The translations under genes were made by a program, and so were the position numbers. This document shows positions 1-8,345 of a stretch of 64,000 bases of DNA, in pieces. Numbering within the stretch: the stretch's first letter is position 1; each line of letters opens with the position of its first letter. Source of the DNA: Sphingomonas sp. Leaf343 (GTDB lineage: Bacteria; Pseudomonadota; Alphaproteobacteria; Sphingomonadales; Sphingomonadaceae); the NCBI RefSeq assembly GCF_001423765.1, contig NZ_LMPG01000012.1:94400-158399 (forward strand), in the 5' to 3' direction. The notes beneath the pieces were generated by a model, which saw only the letters and a list, made by a program, of their open reading frames with translations, did not search any database and was not told where the DNA came from.

Positions 1-331
1 GGACAGCGGCACCGCGCTGTCCGGCGGTCAGCAGCAGCGCCTGTGCATCGCCCGCGCGATCGCCGTCGATCCCGAGGTGATCCTGATGGACGAACCCTGC
101 AGCGCGCTCGATCCGATCGCGACCGCCAAGATCGAGGAACTGATCCACGAATTGCGCGGCCGTTACGCCATCGCGATCGTCACGCACAACATGCAGCAGG
201 CGGCGCGCGTGTCGCAGCGAACGGCGTTCTTCCATCTGGGAACGCTGGTGGAATTCGGGCGGACGTCGGACATTTTCACGAATCCCCGACAGGAACGCAC
301 AAAAGACTATATCACCGGTCGCTACGGATGA
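1..331 (+). CDS. pstB: Phosphate ABC transporter ATP-binding protein PstB, C-terminal part
   Basis: This is the last 109 codons of an ABC ATPase; the start lies left of the window. PstB powers high-affinity phosphate import through PstCA in the inner membrane. The visible part opens with the ABC signature LSGGQQQR, followed by Walker B (VILMDEP), the D-loop (SALDP) and the switch histidine (VTHN). The segment after the H-loop ([19 protein letters not shown]) and the ending KDYITGRYG are typical of PstB rather than other ABC proteins. It lies 13 bases upstream of phoU, as in most pst operons, so both are probably co-transcribed. Family assignment is firm; the Walker A motif cannot be seen. Confidence 0.95.
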   Translation, partial: DSGTALSGGQQQRLCIARAIAVDPEVILMDEPCSALDPIATAKIEELIHELRGRYAIAIVTHNMQQAARVSQRTAFFHLGTLVEFGRTSDIFTNPRQERTKDYITGRYG

Positions 332-344
332 CTGGAGAACCGGC

Positions 345-1028
345 ATGAGCGAGCATACCGTCAAGGCCTTCGACAACGACATCGGGCAGTTGCGCGGTCT
401 CATCAGCCAGATGGGCGGGCTGGCCGAGGACGCGATCGAGAAAGCGATGCGCGCATTGCAGCGCAGCGACCTCGATCTGGCGCAGGAGGTTCGCGGCGGC
501 GACAAGGCGATCGATACGATCGAGGCGGAGGTCGAACGCATGGCCGTCCGCATCATCGCGCTGCGCGCGCCGATGGCCAACGACCTGCGCGAGGTCGTAG
601 CGGCGCTGAAGATCGCCGGCGTGGTCGAACGCATCGGCGACTATGCGAAGAACATCGCCAAGCGCGTGCCGCTGATCGAGAGCGATCACCGGATCGAACC
701 GATCTCGATCCTGCCGGCGATGGGGCGGATGGCGTCGCAGATGGTTCGCGACTCGCTCGATGCCTTCGCCGCGCGGGATGCGGACGGTGCGGTGCGGGTC
801 TGCGAAAGCGACACTGCGCTCGACGATTTCTACGACAGCATCTTCAGGACGCTGGTCACGCACATGGTCGAGAATCCGAAGACGATCAGCCAGGTCGCGC
901 ACCTGCTGTTCGTCGCGAAGAATCTGGAACGCATCGGCGATCATGCGACGAATGTCGCCGAGATGGTCTATTTCGCCGCCACCGGCACCCAGATGGCCGA
1001 ACGCGAACGCGGCGGCAGAGAGGTCTGA
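345..1028 (+). CDS. phoU: Phosphate signalling protein PhoU
   Basis: A 227-residue PhoU, normal length for the family. PhoU links the Pst transporter to the PhoR/PhoB system and dampens phosphate uptake and signalling when phosphate is plentiful. It is all-helical with two three-helix bundles, and the two metal-binding motifs are visible as ERIGDYAKN (about residues 95-103) and ERIGDHATN (about 193-201). A GGAG Shine-Dalgarno sequence lies just before the ATG. phoB starts five bases after its stop, so the three genes form one transcription unit. No phoR is visible here; it may precede the pst genes outside the window. Confidence 0.96.
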   Translation: MSEHTVKAFDNDIGQLRGLISQMGGLAEDAIEKAMRALQRSDLDLAQEVRGGDKAIDTIEAEVERMAVRIIALRAPMANDLREVVAALKIAGVVERIGDYAKNIAKRVPLIESDHRIEPISILPAMGRMASQMVRDSLDAFAARDADGAVRVCESDTALDDFYDSIFRTLVTHMVENPKTISQVAHLLFVAKNLERIGDHATNVAEMVYFAATGTQMAERERGGREV

Positions 1029-1033
1029 ACGAC

Positions 1034-1726
1034 ATGGCACGGGTCAAGATGCTGCTGGTCGAGGATGATGCCGCACTGGCGGAACTCCTGACCTTCCACT
1101 TCCGGCGCGAGGATTTCGAGGTCGTGCATACGCCGGATGGCGAGGAGGCGCTGCTGCTGGCGCGCGAGGCCGCGCCCGATATCGTGCTGCTCGACTGGAT
1201 GGTCGAGGGTCTGTCGGGCATCGAGGTGTGCCGCCGCCTGCGCCGCGCGCCCGAGACGCAGAACGTGCCGATCATCATGCTCACCGCGCGCGGTGAGGAA
1301 GAGGACCGGGTGCGCGGTCTGGAGACGGGTGCGGACGATTACGTGACGAAGCCGTTTTCCCCGCGCGAGCTGGTCGCGCGCGTCGGCGCGGTGTTGCGCC
1401 GCGTGCGTCCGGCGCTGGCCGGAGAGGCGCTGACCTATGCCGATATCGAGATGGATACGGTCGGCCACAAGGTGAAGCGCGGCGGCGAGATGGTGCCGCT
1501 CGGCCCCACCGAGTTCCGTCTGCTCAAGCATTTCCTGGAGCATCCCGGCTGGGTGTTCTCGCGCGAGCGGCTGCTCGATGCCGTATGGGGCCATGACAGC
1601 GATATCGAGAGCCGGACGGTCGACGTGCACATCCGGCGGCTGCGCAAGGCGATCAACATCGGCGACCGTCCAGATATCATCCGCACCGTGCGGTCGGCGG
1701 GCTATTCACTCGATTCCGAGGGGTGA
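1034..1726 (+). CDS. phoB: Phosphate regulon response regulator PhoB
   Basis: A 230-residue OmpR/PhoB-family response regulator. The receiver domain (about 1-120) has the acidic pocket ED at 10-11, the phospho-acceptor Asp54 in VLLDWM and the lysine in TKPFSP. The C-terminal winged helix (about 130-228) contains GPTEFRLLKHF and RTVDVHIRRLRKAI, which match PhoB closely. Once phosphorylated by PhoR it activates phosphate-starvation genes by binding Pho boxes. Its place right behind phoU supports PhoB over other OmpR-family members. The cognate kinase gene is not in the window. Confidence 0.94.
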   Translation: MARVKMLLVEDDAALAELLTFHFRREDFEVVHTPDGEEALLLAREAAPDIVLLDWMVEGLSGIEVCRRLRRAPETQNVPIIMLTARGEEEDRVRGLETGADDYVTKPFSPRELVARVGAVLRRVRPALAGEALTYADIEMDTVGHKVKRGGEMVPLGPTEFRLLKHFLEHPGWVFSRERLLDAVWGHDSDIESRTVDVHIRRLRKAINIGDRPDIIRTVRSAGYSLDSEG

Positions 1727-1836
1727 CAGCCAGCGCTTTTGGAATCGGTTGCGAAACGAAGGACCGAACTCGCAGTTGGGGCGTTGGGTCGCCTGCGTGT
1801 TTCGAAAATTCACGCTTCAGATTTCAGGAGACTCCT

Positions 1837-2289
1837 ATGAAGTTCATCCTTTTGGCCGCAACGGCCCTGCTCGCCTCGCCGGTCCTTGCCCAGACGTCGG
1901 GCTCTGCTGGCGATGCCACTCCGGTGGGTAGCGCCGCCAAGCTGCCGCAGCAGGTTCCGACCACGCCCGACGCCGCAGCACCGGCGCAGGCCGATCCGGC
2001 CGCACCGGCAACGACCGATGCGATGGCACCGGCCCCGGCAGCGGCTCCCGCAGAAACCGCCCCCGCGCAGACCACCTCGGCCCCGTCCGGCATGAGCACT
2101 GGCGGCGATCCGGTCGGCGGGTATCAGCCGCAGTCGGCACCGACCTCCACCGGCGCACCCGGTGCACCGGTCGTGTTCCAGCCGTCGGCCAGCCCGGCGA
2201 CTGCGTACCCGGCTCCTGCGCCACTGGAATCCTATCCGGTCTGCAAGAAGGGCCAGTATGACAAGTGCCGTCAGCGCGGCGGTAAGTAA
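1837..2289 (+). CDS. Secreted Pro/Ala-rich protein of unknown function
   Basis: A 150-residue protein starting at the ATG after a GGAG site; an in-frame start further upstream would add residues before the signal peptide and is unlikely. Residues 1-18 form a clear Sec signal peptide ending in ALA-type sequence (SPVLA). The rest is low-complexity, rich in Ala, Pro, Thr and Ser, and ends in a short tail with two cysteines (YPVCKKGQYDKCRQRGG) that may form a disulfide or bind a partner. I recognise no domain. Such proteins occur in sphingomonads without a known role. A strong terminator hairpin follows, so it is probably a single-gene unit. Confidence 0.75.
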   Translation: MKFILLAATALLASPVLAQTSGSAGDATPVGSAAKLPQQVPTTPDAAAPAQADPAAPATTDAMAPAPAAAPAETAPAQTTSAPSGMSTGGDPVGGYQPQSAPTSTGAPGAPVVFQPSASPATAYPAPAPLESYPVCKKGQYDKCRQRGGK

Positions 2290-2312
2290 GGCTCTAGGAG
2301 CGTGATCGATCG

Positions 2313-2345
2313 GGGCGTCCCGCGACAAGCGGGGCGCCCTTTTTC
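2313..2345 (+). terminator. Rho-independent terminator
   Basis: An 11-bp GC-rich stem (2313-2323 with 2329-2339, one G-U-type pair) with a five-base loop is followed directly by a run of T. It sits 23 bases after the stop of the secreted Pro/Ala-rich gene and should end that transcript. Confidence 0.85.
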
Positions 2346-2407
2346 ATGGGTGCAACTTTGTTGTCGGTTTCGGCGATCCTCGCTACACCTTCGCTCCGGG
2401 GGACATA

Positions 2408-3496
2408 ATGTATAGCGAAGCCGATATCGACGACGCCGTCACCGCGGGCGCGTTGTCGTCCGCCGCAGCGGGATCATTCCGCGGCTTCGTCGCGTTGCGT
2501 CGCGCCACCACCGCCGCGGACGAAGAGCAGTTCCGGCTCATCACCGGCTTCAACGACATCTTCGTCGCGATCGCGATCGTCCTGCTGCTGGTCGCCATGT
2601 GGCAGGTCGGCGACGCGCTATGGCCACCCCTGTCGGGACTGGCGATCGCCGCCACCGCCTGGGGGTTGGCCGAGTATTTCACGCGAATCCGCCGCATGGC
2701 GTTGCCCAGCATCCTGTTGCTGCTCGCGTTCGCCGGCGGCGTCGCGTGGTTCGCCGGCATCGCCCTGTTCGAACTGTCGGCGGCTATGCCCTCCTCCGAC
2801 ATCCGGCCGCGGCCCGGCTTCGACGGCACGTCGCACGCGCAGGCCAGTAGCCGGCTGCAGGCGGTACTCGGCGCGGTCACCGCGGCGGTGACGGTCGGCG
2901 CGACCTGGCTGCACTGGCGGCGGTTCCAGGTGCCGATCACGATCGCGGCGGGTGCGGCGGCGGTGGTCGGCGTCGCGGTGTCGATCGTGATCGCGATCGT
3001 CCCTTCTGTCGTGACCGTGGCCTGGGCGGCGCTGTTGGTGGGTGGGCTCGGCCTGTTCGCCTTCGCCATGCGCTGGGACCTGTCCGATCGCGAGCGGCGG
3101 ACGCGGCGTGCCGATGTCGCCTTCTGGCTCCACCTCGCCGCCGCGCCGATGATCGCCCATTCGCTGTTCAACCTGCTCGGCGTGTTCGAAGGCGACATGG
3201 GCATCGGCACCGCCGCCGTCGTGCTGGTGCTGTATGTCGCATTCGCGGTGGTGGCGCTGGCGACGGACCGGCGCGCGCTGCTCGTATCCGGCCTCGCCTA
3301 TGTGCTGTACGCCATGGCGGCGATCATCCGCCAGTCCGGTGCGGTCGAGTTGAGCGCGGCGCTCACCGCGCTGGTCATCGGTTCCGCGTTGCTGAGCCTG
3401 TCCGCCTTCTGGCAGACGATGCGTCAGCCGATCGTCGCAGCCTTGGGGGCCTGGGGTCGGCGGCTGCCGCCCGCTATTCCTCCACCAGCTTCATAA
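2408..3496 (+). CDS. Polytopic membrane protein of unknown function
   Basis: A 362-residue protein with a soluble N-terminus of about 45 residues (rich in Asp, Glu, Ala and Arg), followed by roughly ten hydrophobic segments from about residue 48 to 345. It resembles in outline the DUF2157-type membrane proteins but I cannot confirm the family. The ATG is preceded by a GGGGGA ribosome site. Its last 23 bases overlap the 3' end of the DUF2794 gene on the other strand (convergent). No catalytic motif or signal peptide is apparent. Function unknown. Confidence 0.8.
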   Translation: MYSEADIDDAVTAGALSSAAAGSFRGFVALRRATTAADEEQFRLITGFNDIFVAIAIVLLLVAMWQVGDALWPPLSGLAIAATAWGLAEYFTRIRRMALPSILLLLAFAGGVAWFAGIALFELSAAMPSSDIRPRPGFDGTSHAQASSRLQAVLGAVTAAVTVGATWLHWRRFQVPITIAAGAAAVVGVAVSIVIAIVPSVVTVAWAALLVGGLGLFAFAMRWDLSDRERRTRRADVAFWLHLAAAPMIAHSLFNLLGVFEGDMGIGTAAVVLVLYVAFAVVALATDRRALLVSGLAYVLYAMAAIIRQSGAVELSAALTALVIGSALLSLSAFWQTMRQPIVAALGAWGRRLPPAIPPPAS

Positions 3497-3809
3497 GCCG
3501 GCGTTCGACCGGCGCCAGCACCGGCCCGAGGTCATGGCCACGCTTCAACACCGCGCCCGCCTCGCCCACCAGCGCCCACATCCCCTGACGCTGACGCAGC
3601 GCAGGCCGTTTCTCGACCCGGATTTCCGGCCGCTCGGCAGTACGGCGGAACGCGGAGAAGACCGCCGCCTCCCGCCCCAGTTCGATCGCATAGTCGCGCC
3701 AGTGTCCCGCCGCGACCATCCGGCCGTAGAGGTCGAGGATGCGCGCGAGCTCGGCCCGGTCGAACCCGACCTGCGCGTCCTTCCGCTGCGGAAACGGTAC
3801 GACGCCCAT
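3474..3809 (-). CDS. DUF2794-family protein
   Basis: A 111-residue soluble protein beginning MGVVPFPQRK. The stretch FDRAELARILDLYGRMVAAG followed by HWRDYAIE is typical of DUF2794, a family of unknown function conserved across alphaproteobacteria. The start codon overlaps the stop of the serine acetyltransferase gene by one base (TGATG), so the two are translationally coupled. The C-terminal half is rich in basic residues (RPEIRVEKRPALRQRQ). No enzymatic motif is visible; coupling with cysE/epsC is the only functional hint. Confidence 0.85.
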   Translation of the reverse strand: MGVVPFPQRKDAQVGFDRAELARILDLYGRMVAAGHWRDYAIELGREAAVFSAFRRTAERPEIRVEKRPALRQRQGMWALVGEAGAVLKRGHDLGPVLAPVERRLMKLVEE

Positions 3810-4492
3810 CAGGCCCGGTCGCGTTCCCGGTGAATGTCCTGCTCTTCCAGCAGGGCGTCGAGACGACGGCGCAACTGTTCGACCTCGCAACGGAGAAGCT
3901 CCGTCTTCTGCGTCTGCGGATCGAAATTCTCCGAACAGGGCGTACCATAGGGGACGAAGCGCCCACGTGGCTCGATGCCGCCCTCCACCGTCGTCGGCCG
4001 CGCGGGGATGCCGACCATCACCGCCCCCTCCGGAACGTCGCGCGTCACGACGGCGTTGGCCCCGACGCGTGACCTTCGGCCGAGCGTGATCGGCCCCAGC
4101 ACCTGTGCGCCCGATCCGATGATCGCGCCATCCATCACGGTCGGATGCCGCTTGCCGCCCACGCCATTGTCCGGACTGGTCCCGCCCAGCGTCACGCATT
4201 GATAGATCGTCACGTCGTCGCCGATGTCCGCGGTTTCGCCGATCACCACGAAACCATGATCGATGAAGAAGTTGCGGCCGATCGTCGCACCCGGGTGGAT
4301 GTCGATCGCGGTCCAGGCCCGCGTCCAGTGGTTGACCGCACGCGCCAGAAAGAACAGCCGCGCCCGGAACAGCCGGTGCGCGATGCGATGCCCCGCCAGC
4401 GCCCAGACGCCCGGGTACAGCAGCACCTCCGCACGGGTCCGCGGGGCCGGGTCGCGGGCGCGAATGGAATCGATGTACGCGCGAAGGCCCAT
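3809..4492 (-). CDS. epsC: Serine O-acetyltransferase, EpsC type
   Basis: A 227-residue left-handed beta-helix acetyltransferase. It transfers acetyl from acetyl-CoA to serine, giving O-acetylserine for cysteine synthesis. Diagnostic segments are HPGATIGRNFFIDH, GETADIGDDVTIYQ, VTLGGTSPDNG and KRHPTV, with the hexapeptide repeats running to VGIPAR. The short N-terminal region fits the EpsC branch rather than long enteric CysE. The C-terminus (about 190-227) is a charged helix, perhaps a coiled coil. I chose the ATG giving MGLRAYIDSI; longer forms would translate the GC-rich direct repeats just upstream. It is coupled to the DUF2794 gene downstream and divergent from a TauE/SafE exporter, which hints at sulfur metabolism. 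Confidence 0.88.
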   Translation of the reverse strand: MGLRAYIDSIRARDPAPRTRAEVLLYPGVWALAGHRIAHRLFRARLFFLARAVNHWTRAWTAIDIHPGATIGRNFFIDHGFVVIGETADIGDDVTIYQCVTLGGTSPDNGVGGKRHPTVMDGAIIGSGAQVLGPITLGRRSRVGANAVVTRDVPEGAVMVGIPARPTTVEGGIEPRGRFVPYGTPCSENFDPQTQKTELLRCEVEQLRRRLDALLEEQDIHRERDRA

Positions 4493-4506
4493 GACCGTCC
4501 CCCCTG

Positions 4507-4576
4507 CGCGGACCCTCCGCGCGTCGAAATGATACGCGGACCCTCCGCGCGTCGAACACGAGACGCGGACACCCCG
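4507..4576. repeat. Short tandem repeat upstream of epsC
   Basis: A 22-base sequence (cgcggaccctccgcgcgtcg plus aa) occurs at 4507-4528 and again, identically, at 4535-4556, a 28-base period. A third, degenerate copy starts at about 4564. It starts 15 bases upstream of the epsC start codon and lies within its leader. Each unit contains a small inverted repeat (CGCGGA / TCCGCG). It could be a regulatory array or simple slippage. Confidence 0.8.
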
Positions 4577-4729
4577 CGACACGGCAGCGATTTAGGTCGT
4601 CACAGGACCGAAATCCAGACGCAGGCGAAAACGGGCGCGAACAAATGCCCCGAACGACTCGGCTGAAAGCCTATCTTTGTTGTGGATATTGCCGCACCCG
4701 GCCACGTTCATGTCCACGAAAGGACATCC

Positions 4730-5494
4730 ATGCCCGATTTCGCCGCGTTCGATTATTCCTCCATCCTGCCGTTCATCGCGATCGGCTTCGCCGCGCAGGT
4801 TGTCGACGGCGCGCTCGGCATGGCGTTCGGCGTGATCTCCAACACGGCCCTGCTCTGGATCGGCGTCCCCCCCGCGGCGGCTTCGGCGGGCGTGCATACC
4901 GTCGAGACGTTCACGACCGCGGTGTCGGGCATCAGCCACGTCCTGCACCGGAATGTGAACTGGAAATTGTTCTTCAGGCTCGTCATTCCCGGCATCATCG
5001 GCGGCGTGCTGGGCGCATATGTCCTGTCCAACATCTCCGCCGGCGTCGCCAAGCCGTTCATCCTCGCCTATCTGTCGGGCATCGGCGTGTACCTGCTGTT
5101 CCGCGCCTTCCGCTATCCGCCGCAGCACAAGGAGCCCAGGGTCGTGGAGCCGCTGGGGCTGGTCGGCGGCTTTCTCGATGCGGCGGGCGGCGGCGGCTGG
5201 GGACCGGTGGTGACGTCGAACCTGCTGGTGCAGGGCGCGACCCCGCGCACGACGATCGGTACCGTCAACACCGTCGAATTCTTCCTGACGCTGACGATCT
5301 CGATCACCTTCCTGACGCAACTCGGCTGGGCGGCGTTCACGGTGGCGACGATCGGACTGCTGATCGGCGGCGTCGTCGCGGCCCCGTTCGGCGCCATCCT
5401 CGCCAAGCGCGTACCGGCCAAGACCTTGCTGGCGCTGGTCGGCACGATCCTGATCGTCACCAGCCTGTTCGGCCTATGGCGAGCGCTGCACTGA
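4730..5494 (+). CDS. TauE/SafE family (TSUP) membrane transporter
   Basis: A 254-residue integral membrane protein with about eight hydrophobic segments arranged as two related halves. The first half holds GFAAQVVDGALGMAFGV and the second GLVGGFLDAAGGGGWGPV, the duplicated TSUP signature. Family members export or import sulfite, sulfonates or related organosulfur ions; the substrate here cannot be read from sequence. The ATG at 4730 follows a GAAAGGA ribosome site, and an upstream in-frame ATG lacks one. It is divergent from epsC across 237 bases, which would fit shared control in sulfur metabolism, but this is inference. Confidence 0.88.
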   Translation: MPDFAAFDYSSILPFIAIGFAAQVVDGALGMAFGVISNTALLWIGVPPAAASAGVHTVETFTTAVSGISHVLHRNVNWKLFFRLVIPGIIGGVLGAYVLSNISAGVAKPFILAYLSGIGVYLLFRAFRYPPQHKEPRVVEPLGLVGGFLDAAGGGGWGPVVTSNLLVQGATPRTTIGTVNTVEFFLTLTISITFLTQLGWAAFTVATIGLLIGGVVAAPFGAILAKRVPAKTLLALVGTILIVTSLFGLWRALH

Positions 5495-5553
5495 GCGCTC
5501 CCGCCCCGGTCACCAGACTTTGAATGTCGCGGCGCGCTGGGCTATCGCCGGGC

Positions 5554-6453
5554 ATGGCCGCAACCTACCTGCCCACGCTCAAGCAACTGCAATATCTGGT
5601 CGCATTGCGCGATCACGGGCATTTCGGCCGCGCCGCCGATGCCAGCTTCGTGACGCAATCGACACTGTCGGCGGGTCTGCGCGATCTGGAGACGCTGATC
5701 GGCGTAACGCTGGTCGAACGCACCCGGCGCGTCGTGCGCTTCACGCCGGTGGGGGAGCGGATCGTCGACAAGGCGCGGCGTGTGCTGCGGGAGGCGGAGG
5801 AGCTGGGCGATCTCGCCCGCGCCGCCGGCCGGCCGTTGACCGGCGAGATGCGGATGAGCGTCATCCCGACGATCGCGCCGTTCATGCTGCCGCGCATCCT
5901 GCCGCGCCTGCGCCGCGACTATCCCGACCTGAAGCTGTTCCTGCGCGAGGAGCCGAGCGGCCCTGCGTGCGAGGGGCTGCACAACGGCCGCACCGACTGT
6001 GTGTTGCTCGCCCTGCCCTTCGCCTGCGGAGAGGTCGCGTCGGAACCGCTGTTCGACGATCGCCTCTACGTCGCATTCCAGCAGGGCGACGGCGAGCCGC
6101 CCGCCTCCATCCCCGCCGCCGCGATCGACGAGACGCGGCTGTTGCTGCTGGAGGACGGACATTGCCTGAAGGATCATGCGCTGTCCGCGTGCAACCGACC
6201 GGAACTCCGGGCGGAGGCGACGATGATGGGCACGTCGCTGCACACGATCGTGCAGATGGTCGACAATGGTCTGGGCGTGACGATGCTGCCGGAAATGGCG
6301 GTGAATGCGGGTATCCTCGATCATACCAGCGTCACAGCGCGGCCGCTCGACGCCGCCAATGCCGTCCGCCGCATCGCGCTGGTCTGGCGGCGCGCCTCCC
6401 CGCGCGAAAGCGATTTCCGCCTGCTCGCGGGCGTTCTGAAGGATCATTCTTGA
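5554..6453 (+). CDS. oxyR: Hydrogen peroxide-sensing LysR regulator OxyR
   Basis: A 299-residue LysR-family regulator. The N-terminal winged helix-turn-helix (about 8-65) includes TLKQLQYLVALRDHGHFGRA, and the effector domain follows. The OxyR redox pair is present as Cys204 (LLEDGHCLKDH) and Cys213, the peroxidatic and resolving cysteines, with the same spacing as in E. coli OxyR (9 residues). OxyR oxidised by peroxide activates antioxidant genes. I use the ATG at 5554, which gives the usual MAATYLPTLKQL start; an ATG 30 bases earlier is possible. No catalase or peroxiredoxin gene is adjacent. A lipoprotein gene overlaps its stop codon and may be co-expressed. Confidence 0.92.
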   Translation: MAATYLPTLKQLQYLVALRDHGHFGRAADASFVTQSTLSAGLRDLETLIGVTLVERTRRVVRFTPVGERIVDKARRVLREAEELGDLARAAGRPLTGEMRMSVIPTIAPFMLPRILPRLRRDYPDLKLFLREEPSGPACEGLHNGRTDCVLLALPFACGEVASEPLFDDRLYVAFQQGDGEPPASIPAAAIDETRLLLLEDGHCLKDHALSACNRPELRAEATMMGTSLHTIVQMVDNGLGVTMLPEMAVNAGILDHTSVTARPLDAANAVRRIALVWRRASPRESDFRLLAGVLKDHS

Positions 6454-6995
6454 AGCATATCCTGGCGCTGGCCGCCGCTTTCTCGCTCGCGGCATGCGCT
6501 ACGGTCGTTCCCACCGTGGCCCCGCCGCCGATCATGCTCGCGCCGGAACAGCGGACGCTGTCGGCGGAGATCGCCGCGCGTCCGGACCTGTCGATCTTCG
6601 CGACGCAGCTTGCGGCGAGCGGAGAGGCGCGGCTGGCATCGGCCGCGCCGATGACCGTCTTCGCGACGCAAAACGACGCCTATGCGCGGCTGTCACCGGA
6701 TGTCGTGCCCGCACTGTTGACGGCGGAGAACCGGTCGATGCTGGTGAAGGTCGTCGCCTACCACATCGTGCCTGGCGCGATCGATCAGGCGGAGTTGCGG
6801 CGGCGTGTGGCGGCGGGCAACGGTCGTGCGATGCTGACGACGCTGGCGGGCGATTCACTGGCCGTGACACTGACCGGGGAGACGCTGACCCTGACCGATG
6901 TCGATGGCGACGTCGGGTATATCGGTGCGGAGGTGCGGCGGCCAAACGGAATGCTGCATCCCGTGAATGGCTTTCTGGCTCCGTCGCTTGGCTGA
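6450..6995 (+). CDS. Fasciclin-domain lipoprotein
   Basis: A 181-residue protein read from a TTG start that overlaps the oxyR stop codon (TTGA). The start is supported by a GAAGGA site six bases upstream and by the signal sequence it gives: KHILALAAAFSLAAC, a lipobox with the acylated cysteine at residue 16. Residues about 40-180 form a fasciclin (FAS1) domain, with the H-box-like segment PMTVFATQNDAYARL and the ending NGMLHPVNGFLAP. FAS1 domains mediate adhesion or matrix interactions; the role in this protein is unknown. It is translationally coupled to oxyR, which may place it in the peroxide response. Confidence 0.8.
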   Translation: MKHILALAAAFSLAACATVVPTVAPPPIMLAPEQRTLSAEIAARPDLSIFATQLAASGEARLASAAPMTVFATQNDAYARLSPDVVPALLTAENRSMLVKVVAYHIVPGAIDQAELRRRVAAGNGRAMLTTLAGDSLAVTLTGETLTLTDVDGDVGYIGAEVRRPNGMLHPVNGFLAPSLG

Positions 6996-7120
6996 CGATG
7001 GCGTCGTGATCTCGCCCGATCGTATACGGGCGTCGGTTCGTCGTGGAAATATGACATTTCGACTTCACATCCTCTGCATGACGCCCATGATATGTTGCAG
7101 AGCAACACGGGAGTAACCGA

Positions 7121-7864
7121 ATGTTTCATGCCAGGACCCCCAACGTCCTCGCCATACTCGCCGCCGGTACCGCGCTGATCGCGACGCCGGCTCTTGCGGG
7201 TCAGAAGAAGTCGAAGACGGCGGATGCTCCGCAGGTCGCCGTCGGTCGCACGCCGATGACCGCGCCGGTCGATGCAGCACCCGCCGAGAATGCCCCCGTC
7301 CAGACGGCGCAGGTCACGCCCGGACAGGTGGCACCCGCGCAACCGGCCGAACAGGCAGCCCCCGCGCAGGCGGCACCCGCAGCCCCCGCCGCGGCTCCCG
7401 CACCCGCCGCCACGACGACCATCGCGGCTGCCCTGCCGACCCTGCCGAATCACGCGACGCTTTTGAAGCTGGTGACCGCCGCCAAGCTGGAGGCGCAACT
7501 GGCCGGCCCCGGGCCGTTCACCGTGTTCGCGCCCGACGACGCTGCCTTCTCACGCCTGCCGGCCGGAACGCTCGACGCGTTTCTCGCGCCCGCCAATGCT
7601 CCGACGCTGGCGACGATCCTGAAGAATCACGTCGTCGCAGGGTCGATGGACGAGGCGCAGATCCGCGCCGCGATCACCGCTGGCGGTGGCCGTGCGACGA
7701 TCCCGACGCTGTCCGGGCAGCCGCTGATCGCGACGATCGATCAGGGCTCCGTCCTGCTGACCGATGCGGTCGGCAACAAGAGCTATATCGACAAGCCCGA
7801 CCTGCGCCAGACCAATGGCGTGATCCATTCGACCAACGGCATCAGCCTGCCGAAGATCGGATAA
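7121..7864 (+). CDS. Secreted fasciclin-domain protein with Pro/Ala-rich linker
   Basis: A 247-residue protein with a Sec signal peptide (about 1-26, ending TPALA-G), a long Ala/Pro/Gln linker (about 35-105), and one fasciclin domain at about 108-247. The FAS1 signature segments are GPFTVFAPDDAAFSRLPAG and NGVIHSTNGISLP. It is the second FAS1 gene in a row after oxyR, but the two differ in anchoring: this one has no lipobox. The Pro/Ala linker may span peptidoglycan or the periplasm. The ATG follows a GGAG site. A perfect 28-base palindrome follows the gene and may terminate transcription from both sides. Confidence 0.87.
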   Translation: MFHARTPNVLAILAAGTALIATPALAGQKKSKTADAPQVAVGRTPMTAPVDAAPAENAPVQTAQVTPGQVAPAQPAEQAAPAQAAPAAPAAAPAPAATTTIAAALPTLPNHATLLKLVTAAKLEAQLAGPGPFTVFAPDDAAFSRLPAGTLDAFLAPANAPTLATILKNHVVAGSMDEAQIRAAITAGGGRATIPTLSGQPLIATIDQGSVLLTDAVGNKSYIDKPDLRQTNGVIHSTNGISLPKIG

Positions 7865-7870
7865 TCGCTT

Positions 7871-7898
7871 GCTCTCCCTCCCGATCGGGAGGGAGAGC
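7871..7898. terminator. Perfect 28-bp palindrome between convergent genes
   Basis: The sequence from 7871 to 7898 is a perfect inverted repeat (GCTCTCCCTCCCGA and its complement). It lies between the fasciclin gene and moaE, which converge, and lacks a T-run, so termination is probable but not certain. It resembles the other CT/GA-rich palindromes in this window. Confidence 0.55.
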
Positions 7899-7904
7899 AG
7901 GATA

Positions 7905-8345
7905 TCAGGATCGCCACCGCGCCGCCGCCGCATCGTCGGTGGCGCGCGGCTCGACCCAGACGGCGTCGCCGCCGCGAACTTCCCGTTTCCAGAATGGCGC
8001 GTCGGTCTTCAAGCGATCGATCAGGTACGCGCACGCTTCCAATGCCGCACCGCGATGCGCCGCCGCCGTCGCCACGAACACGATCCGTTCGCCCGGCCTC
8101 ATCGGCCCGACGCGGTGAACGACCGTCGCCTCGCTCAAAGACCAGCGCGCGATTGCCTCCTCCGCCAGCCGATGCAGCGCTGTCTCGGTCGCGCCGGGAT
8201 AATGTTCCAACTCCAGCGTGCCGACGCCGTCATCGGCACGGACCAGTCCCGTGAAGGTCGCGACCGCGCCGACGCCATTCTCGACGCGCGTCATCTCCGC
8301 AGCGACGTCGATCGGATCGGGCGAGACGAGGATGCGGATCGTCAT
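7905..8345 (-). CDS. moaE: Molybdopterin synthase catalytic subunit MoaE
   Basis: A 146-residue MoaE. With thiocarboxylated MoaD it inserts two sulfurs into precursor Z (cPMP) to form molybdopterin in the cytoplasm. Conserved features are GAVATFTGLVR near the N-terminus, HRVGPMRPGE, and the catalytic lysine segment LKTDAPFWKRE (Lys113 and Lys120). It overlaps moaD by four bases, forming a coupled pair that makes the two-subunit enzyme. The cofactor would serve enzymes such as the PaoABC aldehyde oxidoreductase encoded at 33-37 kb. Confidence 0.95.
   Translation of the reverse strand: MTIRILVSPDPIDVAAEMTRVENGVGAVATFTGLVRADDGVGTLELEHYPGATETALHRLAEEAIARWSLSEATVVHRVGPMRPGERIVFVATAAAHRGAALEACAYLIDRLKTDAPFWKREVRGGDAVWVEPRATDDAAAARWRS

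Noticed and set aside
312..1040. A 242-codon frame antisense to phoU
   Set aside because: Composition is that of a GC-rich shadow frame; phoU is clear.
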